This document shows positions 25,478-33,569 of a stretch of DNA of 64,000 bases, one piece after another. Numbering within the stretch: position 1 is the first letter of the stretch; each line of letters starts with the position of its first letter. Both the position numbers and the translations under genes were made by a program. Below the pieces are notes generated by a model. The model ran no database searches and was not told the origin of the DNA. It was given only the letters and a program-made list of their open reading frames with translations. The stretch lies in assembly GCA_964479535.1 (NCBI GenBank), contig CAYZMM010000020.1, positions 1 through 64,000 of the forward strand. The letters run 5' to 3'. This stretch comes from S015-6 sp964479535. Lineage in GTDB: Bacteria; Desulfobacterota; DSWW01.

Positions 25478-26677
25478 TCACAGGCCGTAGGCCTTTGCCA
25501 GGATGACGATCGGGTGGGTCACCCGGCCTTCCTTCACCCGGGTCCTCAGGTGGGAACGGCACGCAGGGCACTGGGTGACCACCGTGTCGGCCCCTGTCTG
25601 CTCGATGTCCTCGAGCTTCCGTGACCGGATGTCCGTGGCGAGTTCCTTGTAATCCATGAAAAAGGTTCCGCCCGCGCCGCAGCACTTCTCAGGATGCTCC
25701 AGGTCAACCAGTTCCGTCTCCGGGATCTTACTCAGTAGCTTTCGAGGTGCATCATCCATCGTGGGTGTCCAGCTGCGGTGGCAGGGGATGTGGTAGGTGT
25801 AAGACTCCGGCAGTGCTCCCGGCTCTGCGGTGAGGCCCACCTGATCGAGGTAGTCGGTGACCTCCCATACCTTTTCCGCCAGGGACTCGGCCTGTTGTCG
25901 GAGCGGATCGTCCCCGGGCAGCGCCTTGAGCGCCTTGGTCCTGAACATCATGCCGCAGGACGTGCAGTCCGTGACGACGGCGTCCACGTCGCAACCGGCC
26001 AGGACCGCCACGTTCTTCCGCAGCATCTCCTGCACGATTCCGAGATCCCCCTCGGCCAGGGCGGGCATCCCGCAGCAGACCTGGCCTTCCGGGATCACCA
26101 CCTCGATGTCGTTGTGGGCGAGCACGTTGACGACCGCTTTTCCCGTGTCCGGGTAGAGCGTGTTCGTGGCACACCCCACGAAGTAGGCGACCCTGGCCCT
26201 GGCCTTCCCCTTTGCGGGGACGCGCCCCTTGAAACGCTTTTCAAAAGGCTTGGACGCAGGCGTCGGCAGCTCCTCCGGGGTCCATCCCATCTTGTGGGCC
26301 ACTGTGCCTGCCGCTCCCATGAGGCCCTTCATGCCCCGCTGGTGCATGAACCTGCGAAGGAGCTGCCTGCGGACCGGGTCCCTCTTCTTTCCCTGATAGA
26401 CCTGGTTCCGCGCCGCAGCAATGATCTCGTCCGCCGCAACACCGGCCGGACAGGTGCGGGAGCAGTTGGTGCACAGCAGGCAGCGGTCCAGGATCTCTCG
26501 AAACCGTTTCGTCACGGGGAGGGTGCCGTCCACGAGAACCGCTCGTATCAGGTCCACACGGGCCCGGGCCAGGTGAGTCTGGAGGAAGTCCTCGAGATAC
26601 ACCGGGCACGTGGCCTGGCAGAGACCGCAGTGGGAGCATTTGGCCATCATGTCCCGGTATGCGTTCAGGTCGAGCAT
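25478..26677 (-). CDS. (Fe-S)-binding oxidoreductase subunit, GlcF/CCG-domain type
   Basis: The 399-residue protein has two ferredoxin-type 4Fe-4S motifs (C14, C17, C20, C24 and C66, C69, C72, C76) followed by two CCG domains (GQVCCGMPAL and PEKCCGAGGTFF). This is the layout of the glycolate oxidase iron-sulfur subunit GlcF and of related lactate/2-hydroxyacid dehydrogenase electron subunits. It lies six bases after the FAD subunit gene, so the two form an enzyme that oxidises a hydroxyacid-type substrate and passes electrons to quinone or other carriers. GGGAGG precedes the ATG. It is the last gene of the acyl-CoA mutase operon. Confidence 0.83.
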   Translation of the reverse strand: MLDLNAYRDMMAKCSHCGLCQATCPVYLEDFLQTHLARARVDLIRAVLVDGTLPVTKRFREILDRCLLCTNCSRTCPAGVAADEIIAAARNQVYQGKKRDPVRRQLLRRFMHQRGMKGLMGAAGTVAHKMGWTPEELPTPASKPFEKRFKGRVPAKGKARARVAYFVGCATNTLYPDTGKAVVNVLAHNDIEVVIPEGQVCCGMPALAEGDLGIVQEMLRKNVAVLAGCDVDAVVTDCTSCGMMFRTKALKALPGDDPLRQQAESLAEKVWEVTDYLDQVGLTAEPGALPESYTYHIPCHRSWTPTMDDAPRKLLSKIPETELVDLEHPEKCCGAGGTFFMDYKELATDIRSRKLEDIEQTGADTVVTQCPACRSHLRTRVKEGRVTHPIVILAKAYGL

Positions 26678-26683
26678 GCCGTC

Positions 26684-28072
26684 CTACCTCCCGTCCTTCC
26701 AGAGCTTCCCCGGGTTCATGATTCCCTTCGGATCGAAGGCCTTCTTGATTCGCTTCAGGAGTCGAATCTGCACCTCGCCCAGTTCCCAGTGGAGGAATTC
26801 CGCCTTGTGGAACCCGATTCCGTGCTCACCGGAAACGGTTCCACCGAGGGAGAGGCCGAGCCGGACGACCTTCCGAATGGTCTCCTGGGCCTCCATTTCC
26901 GCCTCCCGGTTCACCTCGGGGAAGAAGATCGAGGGGTGCATGTTCCCGTCCCCGGCGTGGCCGCCGATGCCGAGGACCACCTTGGAGAGGGTGGCGCCCA
27001 TCTTCTGGATCTCACGCACGAATTCGGGGATCCGGTCCCTGGGTACGGCCACGTCCTCGTTGATCGCCTTCTTCATCACGGTCAGCAGCATGGCGCCGAG
27101 GTTGGAGCGTGCGGTCCAGTAGGTTTCCGCCTCCTTCTCGTCCTCGATCATCCGGATGTCCAGGACCCCCATGCGGCGGCAGATGCCGAGGATGTGGTCG
27201 GACTGGGCCCGGATCTCGTCCAGGGTGCCGTCCAGGTCGATGAGCAGGTACGCCTGCCCCTCGGTGACCAGGGGCGGGTCGATGTAGTTGTTCATGGCGA
27301 TGATGGCCATCTGGGGGATGAACTCGACCATGGCGGGCAGGGTGCCGCCTGCCAGGATTTCAGAGACCGTGTCCCCGGCCTGCTCGATCGTCTCACAGGC
27401 GACCACCGCCGTCCGGTGGGCCGGGGGCAGGGCGATGAGCCTCAGGTTCGCCTTGGTGATCACGCCCAGGGTGCCCTCCGATCCGGCAAAGAGGTGGGTC
27501 AAGTCGTATCCGGCCGAACTCCTGGCGGCCATTCCGCCCGGGTCGATGACCGACCCGTCGGGGAGCACCACCTCGAGGCCCATGACGTAATCGCCGGTGG
27601 CGCCGTACTTCACCCCGTGGGGGCCGCAGGCCCGGGTGGCCACGTTGCCGCCCAGCGTGCAGACGTTCATGCTCTGGGGGTTCGGCGGGTAGAAGAGGCC
27701 CTCTCTCCTGGCCGCACGGTGAAAGTCGGCGAGGACAACGCCGGCCTCTACCCTTGCGGACATGTTGCGGCGGCTGATCTCCAAAATCCGGCCCATGCGC
27801 TTCATGTCCATGACGATGCCCCCGTGGAGGGGTGTGCATCCTCCGGACAGGCCGCTGCCCGCGCCCCTGGGCGTCACCGGAATGGCATTGCGGAAGGCGA
27901 ACTTCATGAGCTCCGAGACTTCGCTCGTGTTTTCGGGAAGGACCACCGCGTCCGGTCGGCCTCTCCTCACGTAGTAGGTGGCGTCCCCCGAGTAGGCGAA
28001 CAGGTCCTCCGGGTCGGTCCTGACCCTGTCCCTGGCCATGATGCGTCCGAGATCCCTTGCCAGGCCTTTCAT
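26684..28072 (-). CDS. FAD-linked oxidase, GlcD/lactate dehydrogenase type
   Basis: The 462-residue protein has the FAD_binding_4 pattern (RPDAVVLPENTSEVSELMKFAF, PVTPRGAGSGLSGGCTP, NPQSMNVCTLGGNVATRACG, LFAGSEGTLGVIT) and a C-terminal FAD-oxidase domain ending with GTVSGEHGIGFHKAEFL and DPKGIMNPGKLW. Relatives oxidise glycolate, D-lactate or other 2-hydroxyacids. It pairs with the Fe-S gene downstream and follows the EthD-like gene by 18 bp, with AGGAGG upstream. In this context the substrate is probably a hydroxyacid formed in or feeding the mutase pathway. Confidence 0.85.
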   Translation of the reverse strand: MKGLARDLGRIMARDRVRTDPEDLFAYSGDATYYVRRGRPDAVVLPENTSEVSELMKFAFRNAIPVTPRGAGSGLSGGCTPLHGGIVMDMKRMGRILEISRRNMSARVEAGVVLADFHRAARREGLFYPPNPQSMNVCTLGGNVATRACGPHGVKYGATGDYVMGLEVVLPDGSVIDPGGMAARSSAGYDLTHLFAGSEGTLGVITKANLRLIALPPAHRTAVVACETIEQAGDTVSEILAGGTLPAMVEFIPQMAIIAMNNYIDPPLVTEGQAYLLIDLDGTLDEIRAQSDHILGICRRMGVLDIRMIEDEKEAETYWTARSNLGAMLLTVMKKAINEDVAVPRDRIPEFVREIQKMGATLSKVVLGIGGHAGDGNMHPSIFFPEVNREAEMEAQETIRKVVRLGLSLGGTVSGEHGIGFHKAEFLHWELGEVQIRLLKRIKKAFDPKGIMNPGKLWKDGR

Positions 28073-28090
28073 ATCGATTCCTCCTGTCGG

Positions 28091-28459
28091 CTACCCGATG
28101 AAGACCTCTTCGCTGGCGAACCACATGGAACAGCGGGTAAGGTCCATGAAGCGCTTCTCGTCCTCGAGGAGCTCCTCGGAGGCTCGTTCACCCTCGGGCG
28201 TGGCGAAGGCGGCCTCGAGGTCCTCGATGCTGTCCCACCAGATCTCCACCACGCCGTCGTAAGGCTCGCCTCCGCCGCGGGACGCCCGCAGCACCTCGTT
28301 GAAAGGGGTGTCGATGGTGTGGGTCTGAACGTATCGTCTGGCGCCCAGAATGGGAAGGTTCTTCCGGGCAAGAGGCCCGTGGGTTTCACGCCAGTAGCGG
28401 TGGAACTCCTCGGACGAGAGATGGGGAAGCCTCCGGGCCGCGAAGACCAGCTTGACCAT
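28091..28459 (-). CDS. EthD-like small protein
   Basis: The 122-residue protein matches the EthD/dimeric alpha-beta barrel pattern: VKLVFAARRLPHLSSEEFHRYW, RETHGPLA, a central ARRYVQTH and YDGVVEIWWDSIEDLEAAFATPEG. EthD-type proteins accompany many catabolic operons, and some are small decarboxylases, isomerases or monooxygenase-like enzymes. GGAGG precedes the ATG. It lies between the AOR and the GlcD-like gene. A 61-bp AT-rich spacer (28460-28520) separates it from the AOR stop. Confidence 0.72.
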   Translation of the reverse strand: MVKLVFAARRLPHLSSEEFHRYWRETHGPLARKNLPILGARRYVQTHTIDTPFNEVLRASRGGGEPYDGVVEIWWDSIEDLEAAFATPEGERASEELLEDEKRFMDLTRCSMWFASEEVFIG

Positions 28460-28520
28460 GGCGTGTCCTCCGAGGTCGGTGTCATCTCCGATATTGAATT
28501 ATATTACCTCAAATCAATTC

Positions 28521-30446
28521 CTATGCCACCAGGCCCGCCTCGGCGAGCTCTTCAGCCACGTCGGTCATGCCGAGGCGGGCGAGGGTTTCACTCTTCTGAA
28601 GCCCTGTCTCCGCGGCCCAGCCCCGCAGGCCGTAGTACTCCTCCCGCATTCTCTCGAACTTCGCCCTGTCCAGGACATTGCCCCGGATGCTCACCGGCTC
28701 CTCGGTGGGCCCCGGAACGATCAGGCGGGGATTCAGCATGTCCTGTTCGAGGGGCTCGATGAAATTGTATTCGGCGGGCACGTCGTCCTCCTTCGCCTTC
28801 CAGCCCTCCCGAAGCAGGATCGCCCTCTGCTGATTGAAGATTCTCTCCCCGTATGCGAGCAGGCCCTTCTCGTCCGTGTCGATCCCGGTGACCGCCGAGA
28901 AGATCCTGCTCTCCAGGGTCGGGTCACCCACGTTGTCCGGTGTGTTGAAGGAGTCCATCATGGGCCAGACGCTGTCGCACAGCACCAGGCTGTCCTTCGC
29001 CAGGGTGCGGTCCTGGATGAGGGTCGTGGCCAGGGCCTTTCCCTCGTAGGAGGTCAGGTCCCATGCCTTGTCGCTCCCCCAGAACAGGGTGGCCGCCTTC
29101 CGGAAGACCTCTGCAGTCGTGGGGGAGAGCTCGGGCCGAATCAGGTGCAGCAGCCAGCGGGCGATCATGTAGGTCACCTCGTGGAGCATGGCGATCGGCT
29201 GTCTCGGCTCCATGGCGTAGAGCAGCGCGTTCGTGATGTATTCGCGGGCCGCATAGGCGCCGGTCAGGCCGACCCCTGCCATGTTGTCCGTGAACAGAGC
29301 CTTCGTCTCCGGGCCCAGCTTCTCTCCTGCCCGGAGGACCCCTTCCGCGAGGACATCCCCCATCCCTTGCCGCTCGGCGATCATCGTGACCAGCCGCCGG
29401 ATGAAATCGACGCTCCCGATGTCGGACATGTCGAGCCCGATCTCTTCCTCGGTGAGCACGCCCGCCCTGTGGCATGCGGCGAGCCACTCGATCACGTTCG
29501 TCATCTCCATGGTGCAGAGGGCGTATTCGTTGCACAGGGCCGTGGCATCCACGGTCGTGTCCGCATCCCCGTCCGGCCGCATGAAGGCGTAAGGCATGTA
29601 GAAGATCAGGGACTGGCACTTCCGGACCGCTTCTCTTCCGGATTCGGTCCGGAATACGCCCCGAAGGCAGTCCAGGCCGCACTGATAGCACGGCGCCTTC
29701 TTCACGTAGCGTATGAGCTTCTTGGGGGTGGGCATCCGCAGGGTTCCCCGCTCGCTCATCTTGATGCTGAGCCGGTTCAGATCGGTGAGATCCTTCTGCC
29801 TTGCCACCGCGGGTTTTCCGGTCCCGACCACGGCGATCGCCTTCAGGTTCTTCGACCCGAGCACGGCCCCGAACCCGCCGGTGGCGCTCCCTTCGTGGTC
29901 GGTCATGAGGGTCGCGTTGCGGCACAGATTCTCGCCGGCGCGTCCGGTGGTAACGAAGTGGACGTTCTCCCCGTGCTCCGCCTGCAGGGCGCTGCGCAAC
30001 TCCGAGACGTTCTTGCCCCAGAGGGAGGCGGCATCCCGGATCTCCGCCCTGCCGTCTGTGATCAGGACGTAGCTGGGCCGTTCCGCCCGGCCGGACACGA
30101 CGACGCCGTCGTACCCCGCTTTCTTCAGGAAGGGGGCGAAATACCCTCCCAGGTTTCCGTAGCAGAACCCCTCGGGCAGCGTCATGGGCGATTTGCCGAC
30201 CACCTCGAACCGGGAGGCCCCCTGGGCGCCCGTGGCCACCAGGGGACCGGTCATCAGGATGAGGCGGTTCTCCGGCTCGAGGGCGCCTGCCCCGGGCGTG
30301 ACCTCTTCCCAGTACAGGCGGGTGGCGATTCCCCGGCCCCCGAGGAAGCGGTCCGCATAGTCCATGGTATCCAGCTCGACAATGCTCGAGCTCCTCAGGT
30401 CCACCTTGAGGATCTTTCCCATCCATCCGCAGAGCTGTGCCGGCAT
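28521..30446 (-). CDS. aor: Tungsten-type aldehyde:ferredoxin oxidoreductase
   Basis: The 641-residue protein has the full AOR length. It shows the N-terminal pterin-binding pattern (LGGRGIATRLYWEEV, LILMTGPL, EVVGKSP), NATLMTDHEGSATGGFGAVLGSKNLKA, and 4Fe-4S ligands C253-x2-C256-x3-C260 with C490 (LVLCDSVWPM) as the fourth. It would oxidise an aldehyde to an acid with ferredoxin, or run in reverse. AGGAG precedes the ATG and a 57-bp gap separates it from the B12-binding subunit gene. In the operon it could act on an aldehyde made by the SDR or supply the acid to the acyl-CoA ligase. Confidence 0.87.
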   Translation of the reverse strand: MPAQLCGWMGKILKVDLRSSSIVELDTMDYADRFLGGRGIATRLYWEEVTPGAGALEPENRLILMTGPLVATGAQGASRFEVVGKSPMTLPEGFCYGNLGGYFAPFLKKAGYDGVVVSGRAERPSYVLITDGRAEIRDAASLWGKNVSELRSALQAEHGENVHFVTTGRAGENLCRNATLMTDHEGSATGGFGAVLGSKNLKAIAVVGTGKPAVARQKDLTDLNRLSIKMSERGTLRMPTPKKLIRYVKKAPCYQCGLDCLRGVFRTESGREAVRKCQSLIFYMPYAFMRPDGDADTTVDATALCNEYALCTMEMTNVIEWLAACHRAGVLTEEEIGLDMSDIGSVDFIRRLVTMIAERQGMGDVLAEGVLRAGEKLGPETKALFTDNMAGVGLTGAYAAREYITNALLYAMEPRQPIAMLHEVTYMIARWLLHLIRPELSPTTAEVFRKAATLFWGSDKAWDLTSYEGKALATTLIQDRTLAKDSLVLCDSVWPMMDSFNTPDNVGDPTLESRIFSAVTGIDTDEKGLLAYGERIFNQQRAILLREGWKAKEDDVPAEYNFIEPLEQDMLNPRLIVPGPTEEPVSIRGNVLDRAKFERMREEYYGLRGWAAETGLQKSETLARLGMTDVAEELAEAGLVA

Positions 30447-30503
30447 GGCTCCATCTCCTGAAGAATCGTTTAGGAATTGACTTTGACGGGTTCCACGATC
30501 ACC

Positions 30504-30893
30504 TCACTGGGCCAGTTTCCTCACCGTTTCGATGATCTCTTCGTTGCGCGCGCCCGAGGGGAAGGCCGCCGCCACCCCCATCTCGAGGAGCCGCTCCCGG
30601 TCTCCGGGCGTGATCACTGACCCGCCCACGATGATCGGAACCTCGATCTGCTCGCTCTTCATCCGCGCGAACATGTCGGGAAGGTAGTGCAGGTACTCCC
30701 AGGAGTGGCAGCTCAGCCCGATCACGTCCAGATCCTCCTCGATACACGTCTTGACGACCGAGGCCGGCACGTTGAACCTTCCCCCGTAGATCACCTCCAT
30801 ACCCGCATCCCGCAGCATCTGGGCCACGGCGATGGCGCCGAGCTCGTGCTGGTCCATTCCCAGAATTCCGATGAACACCTTGATTCGCTTCAT
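30504..30893 (-). CDS. B12-binding small subunit of an acyl-CoA mutase
   Basis: The 129-residue protein is a single cobalamin-binding domain with the D-x-H-x-x-G signature (Asp14, His16, Gly19 in GMDQHELGA), where His is the lower cobalt ligand, plus VIGLSCHSWEYLHYLP and PIIVGGSVI. It lies 13 bp after the large subunit gene. The separate-subunit layout is that of 2-hydroxyisobutyryl-CoA mutase and some archaeal and alkane-pathway mutases, not of the fused methylmalonyl-CoA mutase alpha chain. Confidence 0.86.
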   Translation of the reverse strand: MKRIKVFIGILGMDQHELGAIAVAQMLRDAGMEVIYGGRFNVPASVVKTCIEEDLDVIGLSCHSWEYLHYLPDMFARMKSEQIEVPIIVGGSVITPGDRERLLEMGVAAAFPSGARNEEIIETVRKLAQ

Positions 30894-30906
30894 CGACCCT
30901 GCTCCC

Positions 30907-32505
30907 TCATATGGGTGACTCGACGAGGCCGTGCGGATCGTACGGGCAGTTGTAGGCGAGGCGCATGGCGCCGCCGATCTCCCCCATCGTCGCCCCTGCC
31001 TCGAAGGCCTCCATGGTCACGCCCATCAGGTTCGTGTCCTCGTCCCGGGCCGTCTCGAGCACTGCGGTCAAGGCATCCCGGATTCGGGCCGGGTCTCGAT
31101 TCCTCTTGTATTCCTTCACCTGGTCGATCCTGTCCCACCAGGGCTCGATCTTGCTCTCCACGATTTCCTTGAGAAGGGTGTCCTCCTCTTCCGGGATCTG
31201 GAAGACGTTCAGCCCCACCTTCGGCAGGGTCCCGTCGGCGATCCTTCGCGAGTACTCGGCCATGGTCTCCTCGAAGAATCTCCTGAACCACCCCTTGTCC
31301 GACAGGTCGGCCGGGTCCCCCATGGCCTCGATCTCGTGGATGCGGTCCCGGATCCGCCGCTCCATCTCATCGGTCAGCGACTCTACGAAATAGGACCCGC
31401 CGAGAGGGTCGACCACCTTGGCCACGTTCGATTCCAGGTGGAGAATCTGCTGGGTCCTGAGTGCAACCATGTGGGACTCGGGACTGGGGGTGCGGTACGC
31501 CTCGTCAAAGGCGGAGATCTCCAGGGCCTGCACCCCGGCCAGAACCAGGGCCAGGCTCTGGACCGTGCCCCGGACGATGTTGTTCGCCGGCTGCTGGGGC
31601 GTCAGGGAGAGGCCGGACGTGTGGCTCGTGATGACCGCGGACCAGGAACGGCGGTCCCTGGCGCCGAATTCCTCCTTCATCATCCGGGCGAAGATCCGCC
31701 GCGTGGCGCGGATCTTGGCGATCTCCTCGAAGAGGTCCATGTTGCAGTCGACCAGGATGGCGATGCGGGGCGCAAAGGTGTCGATGTCCACCCCGCGGCG
31801 CAGGAGTTCCCGCACCAGATGCCGGATCTCGATGAACCCGAGGGCCATCTCGTCCACGGCGCCCAACCCGGCCTGGTCGAAGAAGTAGGTGTCTTCCACA
31901 AAGGAGTGGAACCGGGGCATCTCCCGGGAACAGAACGCGATGCAGTCTGCGGCCAGCCTCAGCCTGAGGCGGAAGGGCATGTGCACGGCGTAACCGCAGT
32001 CTTCTGCGTAGAAGGGCGCCTGGATGACCGAGCCCCGCAGCTGATCGAGGGGAATGCCGTTCTCTCCTGCCAGCAGGTGCAGGGCTGCGACGGTGATGAC
32101 CGGTGGCAGCGAGGCGGACAGGACCGCCGAGTTCAGGGGAATGTCCCTGTAGAGCACCCGGAAATCATCCAGGCAGCAGAGGGAGACGCCCTGGGTCCCG
32201 ATGGCGTTGGCCGCCAGGGGGTGGTCCGGATCCATGAAGGCCATGGTGGGGCTGTCTCCGATCACGTCCAGGCCGATCTGTCCCTGGCGCATCAGGTACT
32301 TGAGCTGTTCGTTCGAGCGCGCCGGGTCTCCCTCACCGGAAAGCTCCCGGTGCATCCATCCGCCGCCCGGATCCGCCCGGCGGCCCCGCGTGTAGGGGAA
32401 TTCGCCGGGAAGGCCGAGTTGACTTTCGTAGTCCTGGCCCTTCAGGTCATCGGGCGTGTAGAGAGTCCTCAGGGGGATCCCGGAACGGGTCTCGTGGTCG
32501 CTCAT
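30907..32505 (-). CDS. Acyl-CoA mutase large subunit, divergent substrate site
   Basis: The 532-residue protein belongs to the methylmalonyl-CoA mutase large-subunit family (FPYTRG, KYLMRQGQIGLDV, DPDHPL, RTQQILHLESNVAKVVDPLGGSYFVE, SLTPQQPANNIVRG) but lacks the fused B12 domain. By my alignment from memory, MCM residues Tyr89, Arg207 and His244 correspond to Leu55, Gly171 and Phe208 here, while Tyr243 is kept as Tyr207. The usual MRQYAGF segment reads HRELSGE. The substrate is therefore probably not methylmalonyl-/succinyl-CoA. It overlaps the SDR stop by four bases (ATGA), with AAGGAG upstream, so the two are translationally coupled. Confidence 0.85.
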   Translation of the reverse strand: MSDHETRSGIPLRTLYTPDDLKGQDYESQLGLPGEFPYTRGRRADPGGGWMHRELSGEGDPARSNEQLKYLMRQGQIGLDVIGDSPTMAFMDPDHPLAANAIGTQGVSLCCLDDFRVLYRDIPLNSAVLSASLPPVITVAALHLLAGENGIPLDQLRGSVIQAPFYAEDCGYAVHMPFRLRLRLAADCIAFCSREMPRFHSFVEDTYFFDQAGLGAVDEMALGFIEIRHLVRELLRRGVDIDTFAPRIAILVDCNMDLFEEIAKIRATRRIFARMMKEEFGARDRRSWSAVITSHTSGLSLTPQQPANNIVRGTVQSLALVLAGVQALEISAFDEAYRTPSPESHMVALRTQQILHLESNVAKVVDPLGGSYFVESLTDEMERRIRDRIHEIEAMGDPADLSDKGWFRRFFEETMAEYSRRIADGTLPKVGLNVFQIPEEEDTLLKEIVESKIEPWWDRIDQVKEYKRNRDPARIRDALTAVLETARDEDTNLMGVTMEAFEAGATMGEIGGAMRLAYNCPYDPHGLVESPI

Positions 32506-33290
32506 TGGTCCATCTCCTTGACTTCCTTCCTGCTTCCCAGGGTGCCCAGGTTGAGTCCCATGCCCCCGTCCAGGCGGATCTCGGCCCCGTTGATGTACGC
32601 GGCCTTGTCGGAAGCGAGAAACGCGATCAGGTGTCCAACCTCTTCCGTCTCCCCCATGCGCCGCGCCGGGATCATGGCCGTGGCCCTGTCCAGGATCTCT
32701 TCGGGCATCATCTTCGCGAGCTCGGTGCCGATGAGCCCCGGGAGGATGGCGTTGCAGGTGATGCCGTCCCGGGCGTGCTCCAGGGTCACCGTCTTGGTCA
32801 TGCCGATCAGGCCCGCCTTGCTCGCCGCATACCCGATCTGCCTGTGCAGCCCTCCGGCGGCCGCGCCGGAGGAGATGTTGATGATCCGGCCCCACTTCCT
32901 GTCGATCATGGGGCCGATGACTTCCTTGGTCAGGTTGAAGGCGCCGGACAGGTTGATGGCGATCTCCCGCTGCCACGCCTCGTGGGTCATCTTGGTGAGG
33001 CGGGCGATGTTCGTGACCACCCCGGCATTGTTGACCAGGATCTGGATGTCGCCGAGCTCCGCACGGATCTTTGCGACGCCTTCTGCCACCTGGGCCGGGT
33101 CCGACACGTCGAAGAGCGCGAAGACCGACCTTCTCCCCAGGGCGGCGACCTCCCGGGCCGTTTCCTCGACTTCGGGCAGGATGTCGGCCACGCCAACGTC
33201 GGCGCCCTCCCGGGCGAGCACCCGGGCGCTGGCCCTGCCGATGCCCCGAGCCGCGCCGGTGATCAGGGCCACTTTAGCCTTCAGCAGCAT
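32502..33290 (-). CDS. Short-chain dehydrogenase/reductase
   Basis: The 262-residue classical SDR has the cofactor motif TGAARGIGRA (residues 11-20), NNAG, a catalytic Ser in ISSGAAAGG, and YAASK as the YxxxK motif. The Asp in GVADI at the end of beta-2 suggests NAD(H) preference. Its closest pattern is 3-hydroxyacyl-CoA or 3-oxoacyl-ACP reductase. GGAGGGG precedes the ATG. Coupling to the mutase suggests it oxidises or reduces the mutase substrate or product. Confidence 0.85.
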   Translation of the reverse strand: MLLKAKVALITGAARGIGRASARVLAREGADVGVADILPEVEETAREVAALGRRSVFALFDVSDPAQVAEGVAKIRAELGDIQILVNNAGVVTNIARLTKMTHEAWQREIAINLSGAFNLTKEVIGPMIDRKWGRIINISSGAAAGGLHRQIGYAASKAGLIGMTKTVTLEHARDGITCNAILPGLIGTELAKMMPEEILDRATAMIPARRMGETEEVGHLIAFLASDKAAYINGAEIRLDGGMGLNLGTLGSRKEVKEMDQ

Positions 33291-33443
33291 GCTTGTTCAC
33301 CCCTCCTTTCCTTGCCTCCCTCGGGAAACTGCGAGCCGTAGGCGATGTCGCAGACTGCGAGCGAAGCGCGGCAGCCTCCCGGCACCGACTGCTTCTGTTC
33401 GCCAGCGGTGTCGCTCCCTTCCTCCACGCCCCTCTCCTCCTGG

Positions 33444-33463
33444 ATTCCCGCGTTCGCGGGCAT
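33444..33463. repeat. ATTCCCGCG palindromic unit
   Basis: ATTCCCGCG-TT-CGCGGGCAT is a palindrome with one mismatched position, of the same family as the units at 119, 45687, 53187 and 59733. Confidence 0.6.
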
Positions 33464-33534
33464 GAGGGTGAGGGAATGACGGCGTTCTCGGGGAAGACCC
33501 GGTTGGGGACCGGGAGGCGCGGCCTGACCCCTGT

Positions 33535-33566
33535 CTTTCTCCTTTGCCCTTTCCCCTTTGTCCTCT
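33535..33566. repeat. Pyrimidine-rich CCTTTGCCCTTT repeat
   Basis: A run of near-repeats of CCTTTGCCC/CCCCTTTG over 32 bases, the reverse complement of the purine-rich tract at 41411-41450. It lies immediately before the acyl-CoA ligase stop codon region. Confidence 0.5.
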
Positions 33567-33569
33567 ACG

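Larger units (their letters stand above)
33291..33569. other. 279-bp gap with three kinds of dispersed repeat
   Basis: No gene is supported. It holds an ACTGCGAGCGAAGCG...GCAG unit (about 33354-33377), an ATTCCCGCG palindrome (33444-33463) and a pyrimidine-rich run (33535-33566) that is the reverse-strand form of the purine-rich repeat at 41411. It separates the ligase gene from the SDR-mutase set, so an internal promoter is possible, but I see none clearly. Confidence 0.55.

Noticed and set aside
28486..28531. A sigma-54-like element on the minus strand before the EthD gene (TGGCATAGGAATTGATT)
   Set aside because: The -24 part fits but the invariant GC of the -12 element is GA, and it overlaps the end of the AOR gene inside an apparent operon.
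30907..32505. Assignment as methylmalonyl-CoA mutase
   Set aside because: The family fold is right but the residues that define methylmalonyl-/succinyl-CoA specificity are replaced, so the specific name is not supported.
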